DNA of 64,000 nucleotides, from NCBI RefSeq assembly GCF_019175385.1, contig NC_083339.1, positions 76,342,307 through 76,406,306 of the forward strand, read 5' to 3'. The notes below the pieces were generated by a model, which did not search any database, was not told where the DNA came from, and saw only the letters and a program-made list of their open reading frames with translations. The position numbers and the translations under genes are program-made. This document shows, one piece after another, positions 19,614-30,754 of the stretch; positions within the stretch are counted from its first letter, which is position 1, and each line of letters opens with the position of its first letter. The DNA comes from Lycium barbarum (taxonomy: Eukaryota > Streptophyta > Magnoliopsida > Solanales > Solanaceae).

Positions 19614-22600
19614 TGTCACGACCCAACCCCGTGGGCCGCGACTGGTGCCCTACTTGGACACCCAAACAAACATACAAACCAAATCATCATATTATAGCTT
19701 GACTCAGATTTCATATTCGTCATTTTAAACAGAGTTAAAAACAAATATTATCTTGCGCGATTGCGCGTACAAAACATCACATCAGAACCAAAAGAAGCGG
19801 CGGAATATGCATCGCCGAATATATGCACATATACAAATATACAGGTCATTCTGGCCGTATCCAAATCTGATAGGTTGGCGGAATATACATCGCCAGATAC
19901 AGACAAATGGGCCGTTTTGGCCATAATAGCAAACGGAACTGCGCTAAGACGCAGATCATACACAAACAAACACACACATGACCCATGACCCACATATATG
20001 ACTACAGGCCTCTACGAATCATAACTGAATCATATGATGGGACAGGGCCCTGCCGTACCCCAAATAGTCAGATATACGGAGACATATACATCATAAAAGA
20101 TATGTACCAACATATGGGCTCTGAATCAAAAGGATCACTTTGTGATAGCAGAATATGTGGCCTACACTGACGGATCACGAACCTCTGTACCTGCGGGCAT
20201 GAAACGCAGCCCCCCGAAGAAAGGGGGTCAGTACGAAAGATGTACTGAGTGTGTAAAGCATAGAGTATAGAAATACGAACCATAACTGTCATTACAGGTA
20301 CAGAGAGAAAATACCGAATCAATACATCAGAGTCTGCGCTGAAAGCATATGTATATATATATCATGCAAGTAAAAATCATGCATAAAGCTCAGGAACGTG
20401 GTCACCACTCCGACGCTGGTGCCACACACAGCATAACTCCAGAAGGTTTCAAATCTCCGTACATCTCCAAACATAACACATCACATCATCAAATCAAATC
20501 ATAAGCCATATCACAGCATAGCTCCATAAACGGTACCCGACCCTATGGCGAGGTCTCGGGAACCGTAACACAGGATACGACCGAATATATCATAGTGCGC
20601 ACGATCACAAAACCGGCCCGGGAACTGGCGAACAATGTCATAATAGCAGGCACGAGCAGAGTAGTGCGGAAATCATATGCATATACATAATTAAATTCCC
20701 AGACTCGACAAATAAGTACGTATACATATATTTTGAGATCAGAAAGTCCAAAGTAAGTATCGAGTCCGTCGGAAGTAGTATACAAAAGATATAAGCCTTT
20801 AAATTTACAAACTTTCGAAAATATACTTCATAAGCCTTTTTCTGAAAATTTGGTATCATTCACATTGGGGAGCTTTCAAATAACTTATGGAGCACGTCAA
20901 ACGAAGCCACTAAAATACCATTCTTTGATAGCCAGAATCATAAACAAAAGTTCCTTCCTAACATTATACCAAAGTAAGTCGGATAGGACAAACGAAGGAA
21001 ATCTCTGAGCTAGTGGGCCCACCTCGGGTCAAGTCGAGGTGGCGGACATAAATCACGAACATCAGACTCTATGGAGTCACCCATGAAAGTTTCAAAGCGA
21101 TCAGATTACATTTGGGCAAATTATGGATGTTCGAATAGTTTTCCAACAAAACATAAGAATTTTAATTCAATTACATTGAATGAATAGTACTCAAAATCGA
21201 ACTCGGATTTTCATGAACAGAGTTGTCCCCGAGGCTCAAACCTCAACCTAGTATCTCTAGGACATGCCAAAAGAAGAAAAGGGATAGCTTTACATACCAT
21301 ACTCGCGTCTTACGCTCGTCCAAACTCAACTCCCGTTTCGTCCAAAATCTACAATTGGTCATAGTTGCCAAATATGAGTTTCAAGCTTTTAAGAATTCAA
21401 ATTTAAATCCATATTTGTCTACCGAAATTTCGGCAGCATTTCCCCTATAAATTCCACATCCCCGAGAATCATCTCGGCCCAAAATATCAACAACAACAAC
21501 ACAACAATACCAACAACCACAACCAAACACATTCTAACACAACTAGTCTTCTTTTCTACATAATACAACCCTTCCATTCCAACTCCACAATTCCAAACTA
21601 ATATCAATATTTTCCATATCCATTAACTAATTCAAGATTATTCAAACATATTTCAATAACATTCCAAACAATATTCAAGGATTCAAGTCATCCCGTCAAT
21701 TCTATATTCCATCCGAAACTTCTACAAATGCAACAAAACTACTAAATCACATTGTTTTCTTCCAAATTCATTAACAACAACCAAAATTCTCATTTTTGAA
21801 TCTTACTTCCCCAATTACATAAAATCTTTATAAAAAAATCACATAATTTCCCATAACGACCCACAACCATTTTCAATACCAACTTGATTCATTAAACCCT
21901 TATTTACATCACAAACACCACAACAACACAACTAACAAACTAAATGGAATTTAATTCATCTCCTCCCTTCATCACCATGGCACACGGCCATGTACACACC
22001 CACACACATACACGGCTATGCACACACACATCACAACTCCATAATTCTCATCCAATTCTCATCATCATAACATATATACTTATTCCATAACACAAATGAA
22101 TAGAAATCTTACCTTTTTCCTCAAACTTCCACTTGCCAACACAAGCACTTTCTTGCCTTAAAAATTATACCATGTTGAAGAGCATCCTTGAGTTAGTAAT
22201 ATTGCTAGAAAATTATGACTTTTGGATCAAAGTCTAAAGGCTTGGGATTTTTTTTTTCTCTTGGAGGGGGCCGAACCCCTCTCCCTTGTTCTTGCTCTAT
22301 TTCTTTTGTTTGTTTCATGAAGCTTCTAAGGGATAATGATCCTTTATAACTAATTTGGCACATGGAAATCTTTATAATTCTTATGGGCTTAGCCATGTAT
22401 GGCCGGCCACACTCTTGAGTTGGGCCTAAATTTTCTCTTATATTTTTTTGGGCCCAACTCATTGTGGATCTTATTTGTAATTCCCGAAACAAATTTCCAA
22501 AATTTAAATTTTGCCCTTGGTCTTCCCCCGTATTTCCGCATCAACATTTTTCATGAATATCACACATATGAGATAAAATAAATACATAGCCCTCATTTCC

Positions 22601-22655
22601 TACAAAGCAAGATTATTCCAAATTTTCCAAATGCGCATAAACGCGGGATATAACA
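19614..22655 (-). mobile_element. Solo LTR, Tekay-type gypsy, TSD TCATA
   Basis: Starts TGTCACGACCCAACC, ends GCGGGATATAACA. TCATA at 19609-19613 is repeated at 22656-22660. Length is 3042 bp, with no internal region. The core block with hairpin is at about 20190-20262. It interrupts the 3' LTR of element B, so it is younger than that element. Confidence 0.93.
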
Positions 22656-22660
22656 TCATA

Positions 22661-22673
22661 CTTGCAAGTTATG
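22661..22673 (+). mobile_element. 3' LTR of element B, piece 2 of 3
   Basis: CTTGCAAGTTATG, the only 13 bases of the host LTR left between two independent insertions. Its last five bases (TTATG) are the TSD of the element that follows. Confidence 0.9.
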
Positions 22674-25568
22674 TGTTATGTCCCGTGTTTTCGCATAATT
22701 GGAAATCTTGAAAATAATTGAGACTTGTATGTTATAAGGCCATATCTTTGATTTTAGTTAATATGTCTATGTTGTTTATGAAAATATTGGTGTGGAAATG
22801 TGGAGGAAGTCTAAGGACAAAAATTGGAATTCCGGAAATTGGTTTCGGGAATTACAAAACGAGATTTCAACGAATTGGGCCAAGAAAAATTTGAAGGAAA
22901 ATTGAAGCCCAAGACCATGGGGTGGCCGGCCATGAGGCCTTGGCCCAAGACCCATTTAATGGTCATGTGCTTTCCATGTGCCTACTAATCAATTATGTAT
23001 ATAGGTATGCTTATCCTTAGAGAAATCTAGAAACAAAATTAAAAACTCATCCTTGAGTTCTTGATCCCCATTCGGCCGAACCCCTTGTTCCAAAAAAAAA
23101 TAAAAAATTCTCTAGCCTTGGATTGTGGTCTAAAAATCTTGTTCTTCTCATATTTGTAGTAAGTACAAGACGCTCTCCGACGTGATACAATTTGTTTGGC
23201 GAAAGAATCACGTTTGCGGCAAGTCGAAATTTCAAGATAAGGTAAGGATTTTGTCACTTTTGTGTTATGAAATTCGTAAGAATATTATAAGGATTGAGAA
23301 TAGACAAGAATTCCGTAGTTTTGGTGTGTGTGTGAAACCGTGGGTGTGTGTGTGTGTGGTGAAGTGGTCGTGAGCCATGTCATGGTGAAGGCAAGGTGAA
23401 TTTTGATTTTGTTTAGTTTGTTAGTTGCGTCGTTGTGGCATTTATGACGTAAATGAATGTTTAACGAGTTGAATTGGCATTGAAAATGGTTGCGGGTCCT
23501 TATGGGAAATTATATGATTTTTGTATATTCGTATATAATTGTGAAAGTAAAACTTTAAATGTGAATTATGGTTGTTGTTAATGAATTTGGAATGAAACAA
23601 TGCAAGTTAGTATGTTCGTCGTAGTTGTGGACGTTTTGAATAGAATATGGAAAGTAGCGGATTGCTTAAATTCATGTATATCGTTTGGAATATTATTGGA
23701 ATGTGTTTGAATAACTTTGAATGAGTAAATGAATATGATAATGTGGAGGTGGTGAAGTTTGGATGAAAGTTGTTGATTTATGTAGAAAGAAAGAATATTG
23801 ACGTTAGAGTGATTTTGTTATGACTTGTGATGATTGTGATACTGTGGGTTGTTGTTGTTGTTGTATATGGAGCCGAGCTAGGTCTTGGGGTGATATATAT
23901 ATGGGTGAAATGCTGCTGAAATTTCGGTAGAAAAAATGAGGTTAAGTGAATTCTTAAGCCTTGAAATCCCTAATTGGTAACTTTGACCATTTGCAGATAC
24001 TGAGCGAAACGGGACTTGAGTTTCGGGCGAGCGTAAGACGCATATAAGGTATGTAAGGCTACCCATTCCTTCTTTTGGCATGTCTTAGGTATACTAGGTC
24101 GATATTGGAGCCCCGAGGGCAATTCTGTTCCTAGAAATTCGAATTGGAAATTTAGTATTATTCATTTAATTGAATTGAATTATAAAACTCATATTATATT
24201 GAAAAGTGATCTAATGTCCGAAACTTTTGTAAATGTAATCAAGTTGCCTCGAGACTTCCATGTATGATTCCATAGACCCCAAATGTCTGAGATTCATGTC
24301 CGCCACCTCGACTTGACCCGCGGTGGGCCCGCTAGCATCGAGACTTCTTTGGTTGCTCTATTATGCCCATTCTTGTCTAATGTCGGCAAAACACTTTTGG
24401 TTATGAATTTGGTTATCATAAAATAATGTTTGACTGCCACGATATTCTAAAATATATTTTGAACCATAAATACTATGTTTGAAATACTTTTGTGAAACGA
24501 ACCCCGTATTGACTAGTTATTCGAACTATTTGATTAATGAGTTAGCATATGATATTATCAAGTTCAAAAAGGTGTTTTGACTTATAAGTTGCATTGTTTG
24601 CTCACAACTCCGCTTGTGCCTTATTATGACTTCGTTCACCGGTTCCCGGGCCGGTTACGCTTCGTGCGCGCTATGATAAATTCGGCCGTATGCTGTGTTA
24701 CGGTTCCCGAGACCTCGCCATAGGGCCGGGTTCCGTTTGGAGTTATGCTGTGATATGGCTGGTGATATGCTATGCTGATATGTGTGCTCGGGGATGTACG
24801 GAGATTTGAACCTTCCGGTGTTATGCTGTGTGTGGCACCAGCATCGGAGTGGTGACCACGTTCCTGAGCTTTGCATGATTTTGTTTGCATTACGTATATA
24901 TGGTTTTGATACAGATTTTGATATACTGTTCGGTATTTCCCCTTTGTATCCTGCTTGTTTTCAGTTATGGCTCATATTTCTGTACTCTATGCTTTACATA
25001 CTCAGTACATCTTTCATACTGACCCCTTTTCTTCGAGGGCTGCGTTTCATGCCCGCAGGTACAGACACAGGTGATCCATCACTGTAGGCTCCACTTTCTG
25101 CTATTTCGGAGTACTCCCTTTTGATCCGGAGTCCACTTTTGGTACATACATCTTTTGTTATGTATATATTTCTGTATATCTGACTATTTGGGTACGGCGG
25201 GGCCCTGTCCCGTCATATAATTCTGTCGGTCTGTTTAGAGGTTTGTGGACATGTGTGTGGGTTGGGTCTTTCTGTATGGATGTGTGTATATGATGTGTTT
25301 GGGCGATCCCATTCGCCGCGGCGGCCGGTCCGCATATGTTTACATGTTGCCTTGTTGGCCGGTGTGGCCTTTGTTGGTATTTTCTGTGCGCAGGGTTATT
25401 TTGGATAGTCTGTAAAACAAAGGAAACTCTGCCAAAATTTTTCTGGAAATTATTTGAATTTAGAATATAGCCTTGGCGGCTTCTGCTATATACTTGAATG
25501 CATTTGATAGATGGGTTTGGGTGCCCAGATCGGGCACTAGTCACGGCCTACGGGGTTGGGTCGTGACA
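22674..25568 (+). repeat. 5' LTR of element 1
   Basis: 2895 bp, TGTTATGTCCCG ... GGTTGGGTCGTGACA. Holds the conserved core at about 24991-25070: a TTTACATACTCAGTACAT motif, a CCCCTTTTCTTCGAGGG hairpin, then GCCCGCAGGTACAG, which has the shape of a 5' splice donor (CAG/GTACAG). A run of GTTGTT lies near 23850. The downstream LTR edge is fixed by the PBS. Confidence 0.95.
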
Positions 25569-25572
25569 AAAG

Positions 25573-25584
25573 TGGTATCAGAGC
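25573..25584 (+). other. PBS of element 1 (initiator tRNA-Met)
   Basis: TGGTATCAGAGC four bases after the 5' LTR end, complementary to the 3' end of initiator tRNA-Met. Confidence 0.95.
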
Positions 25585-25772
25585 GGTTTGTCCTCGGAAT
25601 GTCTACAGGCCGTGTCTCGTAGAGTCTTGTTTATCGGTGTGTTGTGCACCACGTCTATAAATAGGAGGCTACAGGGCATTTAGGGTGTTACTTTTCTTTG
25701 GAATCTTAGATCGTGCGTTAGAGATGTGCTATTAGGACGATTTTGATCTGATCCGTTATTGTGTTTGCAGTG

Positions 25773-28700
25773 ATGCCTCCGAAGAAGGCAACAACGGCCC
25801 AGAAGGGCAAGGCAGGGATGGCAGGCACTAGTCAGGCACAGCGAGTTACCCGGGCTCGTGTTTATGATTTGCCCGAGGTTGTGCCCCATTCCGAGGGATC
25901 CGCTACACCACCACCGGCGGAGCCTGGAGCAGGTCCATCAGCAGCTCCAGGGGCCCGAGTACCCGCACCCGAGCCTCCAGCTCCTCAGCCAGGGGCGGAG
26001 GACAGGACACTGAGAGAGGCTGTGCAGTTATTGACCACACTAGTAGCAGGGCAGGCTCGCAGACGCAGGCGGAGAGATGATGACGATGACGACAGGCGTG
26101 ACAGCCTGAGGGTTCGAGAGTTCCTATTATGTGGCCCTCTAGAGTTTTTCAGGTCTAAGCCCGACGAGGACCCCCATGACTTTATTCGGGGGATGCGGCA
26201 CTCACTAGATTTGGTCAGGGCTTTAGAGACTGAGTCTGTTGAGTTGGCTTCGCATAGACTACGGGATGTTGCTGCTCACTGGTATGAGTCCTGGGAGCTA
26301 TCCAGGGGTGAGGGTGCTACCCCAGCTACTTGGGACGAGTTCGTGACTGCTTTCACTCACCACTTTTTGCCCCCAGAGTTACGGCGGGCGCGGGTTGACC
26401 GATTTTTGCATCTGTAGCAGAGGGGTCGGAGCGTCCGTGAGTATAATATGGAGTTTGATTCTTTGTCCCGGTATGCACCTGCCATAGTAGCAGATATGGC
26501 CGATCGGATACACAGATACGTGATGGGGTTAGACCGCTATTTGATTGATGGCTGTATGGCGGTGGCATTGCAGACAGACATGGATATTGCCCGACTACAG
26601 GCTTATGCCCTGGGTATGGAGGACCGACATAGAGCTGATTATTCCAGCAGAGATCGGGACAGGAGGCCGCCCAAGAGGGCCAGATCCGCAGGTTATTCTG
26701 GAGATTCTCGAGGCGGACAGCCTCAGCAGCAGCAGTCAGGCAGACATCCTCCTCCGTCAGGCCGGGGTACACAGCCAGCCGGTAGGAGATTTGACAGTGC
26801 AGTACAGTCTGGGGCCGGTCAGAGCTCCAGAGCATCAGGGTCATAGATAGCCAGAGGTCCCAGCCAGCCCAGACCACCCAGGCCCCGTTGTTCCCATTGC
26901 GGGAAATCGCACCCGGGAGAGTGTTATCGACTTACTGGAGCCTGTTTTTCATGCGGCGGTCAGGGCCATATTTTGCGAGATTGTCCGTTGGCGAGCTGTT
27001 CTGGTAATGTAGCTCAGCCGACGGGATCAGCCGCTGGTTCATCATCTGCTCCATCAGTTGCACGCCCTGCGGGGCGAGGTATGCCTGCACCGGTGGGACG
27101 CGGTTGAGGTCGTGGCAGTGCTTCAGGTTCTAGCGGTCCCTCGAACCACATATATGCATTAGCCAGTCGCCAGGACCAGGAGGCTTCACCAAATGTCGTC
27201 ACAGGTACATTACTGGTTTTCTCCAGATCTGTATATGCACTGATTGATCCTGGTTCTACTTTATCATATATTTCCCCGCTCGTTGCTAGTAAAATTGGGA
27301 TAGTGTCTGAGCCTATAGAGCCATTTGAGATAGCTACCCCGGTCGGGGATTGTATTATAGCGAGGCAGGTATACAGGGATTGTTCTGTGACTATATGTGA
27401 TCGCTGCACTAAAGCTGATTTGATAGAATTAGACATGCTGGAATTTGATGTCATTATGGGTATGGACTGGTTGGCTTCCTGTTATGCTAATGTTGACTGC
27501 CAGAAAAAGGTAGTCCGTTTTCAGTTTCCAGGGGAACCAGTTATAGAGTGGTTCGGGTCTACGGCATCGCCGAGGGGTAAGTTTATTTCGTACCTCAAGG
27601 CTAAGAAGATGATTCAGAAAGGTTACATCTATCATTTGGTTCGTGTGCACGATACTACAGCCGAGGCACCTACTCTTCAGTCTGTTCCGGTTGTTAGTGA
27701 GTTCCCAGATGTGTTTCCAGATGAGCTTCTGGGTCTTCCGCCTGAACGGGAGATAGATTTCACTATAGACTTGTTGCCGGATACGCAGCCTATATCTATT
27801 CCTCCGTACAGAATGGCACCGGCTGAATTGAAGGAATTGAAAGAGCAGCTGAAAGATCTGTTAGATAAAGGCTTTATCAGACCCAGTACATCACCCTGGG
27901 GAGCGCCGGTATTATTTGTAAGAAAGAAAGATGGGTCACTGCGAATGTGTATCGATTATCGGCAATTAAATAAGGTGACTATAAAGAATAAATATCCCCT
28001 CCCCCGGATTGATGATTTGTTTGATCAGTTGCAGGGTTCTAAGTATTTTTCAAAGATAGATTTGTGCTCGGGTTATCATCAGGTGCGAGTGCGAGAATCA
28101 GATATCCCGAAGACTGCTTTCAGGACCAGGTACGGGCATTATGAATTCAGAGTGATGTCTTTCGGGCTGACTAATGCTCCAGCGGTATTCATGGATCTGA
28201 TGAATCGGGTATTTCAGCCTTTCCTGGATATGTTCGTGATTGTGTTTATCGATGATATTTTGATTTATTCACGATCGGCAGAGGAGCATTCAGATCATTT
28301 GAGAACAGTACTTGGTATTCTTCGGCAACAAACATTATATGCTAAATTTTCCAAATGTGAATTCTGGTTAACTTCTGTGGCATTCTTGGGGCATATTGTC
28401 CGAGCAGATGGTATTCGGGTCGATGCGTAGAAAATTGAAGCTGTACAGAATTGGCCCAGGCCTACTACACCGGCAGAGGTTCGCAGTTTTCTGGGGTTAA
28501 CCGGATATTATCGAAGGTTCGTGGAAAATTTTTCTTCTATTGCGGCACCACTGACGAAGCTTACTCAGAAAGCAGCAAAATTTCAGTGGACTGATGCCTG
28601 CGAGCGCAGCTTTCAGATGTTGAAAGAAAAATTAATTACAACTCCAGTTTTAGCCCTTCCAGAAGGATCAGACGGGTATGTTGTCTATTGTGATGCCTCT

Positions 28701-30602
28701 GGTATTGGGATAGGCTGTGTGTTGATGCAGCACGGTCGAGTTATAGCCTATGCCTCCCGGCAGCTCAGACCGCACGAGAAGAATTATCCCACTCATGATC
28801 TTGAGTTGGCTGCGGTGATTCACGCTTTGAAGATTTGGCGACACTATTTATATGGGGTCCATGTTGATATTTATACGGACCATAAGAGTCTCCAGTATAT
28901 TTTTAAACAGAAGGAACTGAATTTGTGGCAGAGAAGATGGCTTGAATTATTGAAAGATTATGACGTTGATATTCTGTACCATCCTGGGAAAGCCAATGTG
29001 GTAGCGGATGCACTTAGCCGCAAGTCTATGGGCAGCTTGGCTGATGTATCACCTGGTAAGAAAGATTTGGTTCGTGAAATTCATCAGTTGGCCAGCCTTG
29101 GTGTTCGTTTGGCAGATTCTGGAGATTCTGTGATTTCTGTTCGTGCAGTTGCTGAATCATCTATTATAGAAGAAGTAAAGCAGCGACAGTTTGAGGATCC
29201 TATTCTGGTTCAGTACAGAGATGTGGCTCTTAATAAAGAAAAGACTCCGTTTGAAATTTCGCCTGAAGGGGTATTATTATATGAAGGCAGATTCTGTGTA
29301 CCAGATGTTGCAGGCTTACGGCGACAAATCATGGGTGAGGCGCATAATGCACGGTATTCTGTTCATCCTGGTTCCACTAAATTGTATCATGATCTCATAA
29401 GTTTGTATTGGTGGGACGGTATGAAGAAAGATATTGCAGAGTTCGTTGGTCAGTGCCCAAATTGTCAGCAAGTTAAAATTGAACATCAGAAGCCCGGTGG
29501 ATTATTACAGGAGATGGAAATTCCAGCCTGGAAATGGGAGATGATTAATATGGATTTCGTTGTTGGGTTACCACACACTCTACGCAGGTACGATTCTATT
29601 TGGGTTATTGTTGACAGATTGACGAAATCAGCCCACTTCCTCCCCGTCCAGACTACTTATTCGGCTGAGGATTATGCTAGATTATATATCAGAGAGATAG
29701 TCAGACTTCACGGAGTCCCCGTATCTATTATTACTGACCGAGGTGCCCAGTTTACGGCAAATTTCTGGAGGTCATTTCAGGAGGGATTAGGGACTCAGGT
29801 GAGCCTCAGTACAGCTTTTCATCCTCTGTCCGTCGGGCAGGCCGAGCGCACTATTCAGACACTGGAAGATATGTTGCGGGCCTGCGTTATTGATTTCAGA
29901 GGCAGCTGGGATGATCATTTGCCGCTTATTGAATTTGCCTCTAATAACAGTTATCACTCCAGCATTCAGATGGCACCGTACGAAGCTCTTTATGGCAGGA
30001 AATGCAGATCTCCTATTGGATGGTTCGATGTGGGCGAAACCAAATTAATTGGGCCAGATGTGATCCAGGAAGCAGTGGATAAAGTAAAACTTATTCGGGA
30101 GCGATTATTGACTGCACAGAGTCGACAGAAAGCATATGCAGACAGACGACGTCGACCATTAGAGTTCCAGATTGGCGACTGGGTATTTCTGAAGGTGTCG
30201 CCTATGAAGGGTGTTATGAGATTCGGTAAAAAGGGTAAGTTAAGCCCGCGGTATATCGGGTCGTATCAGATCATTCGGAAGATAGGCGAGATCGCCTATG
30301 AGCTAGACTTACCATCCGATTTGGAGGCAGTGCACCCGGTATTTCATGTGTCCATGCTGCGAAAATGTATTGGTGATCCTTCCAGAATATTCCCAGTAAA
30401 TGACATTCAGGTAACGGAGCATTTGTCTTATGAAGAGCAGCCTATAACTATTCTGGATCGGCAAGTCAGGAGACTACGCACTAAGGAAGTGCCTTCTGTT
30501 AAAGTCCTATGGCGCAACAACAACCGGGAAGAGATGACTTGGGAGTCGGAGGAGGAGATAAGGAGAAAAATATCCCCACTTGTTTCCTACGCCCACAGGT
30601 AA
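25773..30602 (+). pseudogene. gag-pol polyprotein of element 1, four nonsense codons
   Basis: One frame starts MPPKKATTAQKGKAG. Gag: retrotransposon capsid region (ARRRRRRDDD... WYESWELSRGE), then zinc knuckles CSHCGK (about 26890) and CFSCGGQGHILRDC (about 26943). Protease: [11 protein letters not shown] near 27238. [12 protein letters not shown] near 27945 and catalytic [10 protein letters not shown] near 28245. RNase [13 protein letters not shown] near 28683. Integrase: HHCC zinc finger ending CPNCQQVK, then the DDE residues ([21 protein letters not shown]) to about 29850. C-terminal chromodomain-like stretch [16 protein letters not shown]. Stops: TAG 26415, TAG 26844, TGA 27105, TAG 28428; element 2 has CAG or CGA at each. 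The last codons are also shifted relative to element 2. It would make virus-like particles and integrate cDNA, but this copy is inactive. Confidence 0.93.
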
Positions 30603-30736
30603 TCTAAACTTTTTTTTTTTAAACTTGTTGTATTAAGCGATGGATGAATTATGTGTACTACTTACAAGAGAGGGACTCCCCCGTTATGCTCATAAGACCT
30701 TATAAGAGTAATTTAACATTCGGGGACGAATGTTCT

Positions 30737-30754
30737 AAAGGGGGGGGGGGGGAA
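30737..30754 (+). other. PPT of element 1 with 13-G run
   Basis: AAAG followed by an unbroken G run (30740-30752) and AA, immediately before the 3' LTR. The corresponding tract of element 2 has only six Gs (C run near 39167). The preceding CATTCGGGGACGAATGTTC is an inverted repeat found in both elements. Confidence 0.9.

Noticed and set aside
26353..26877. 174-residue minus-strand ORF over gag of element 1
   Set aside because: Antisense shadow of the gag region, without domain support.
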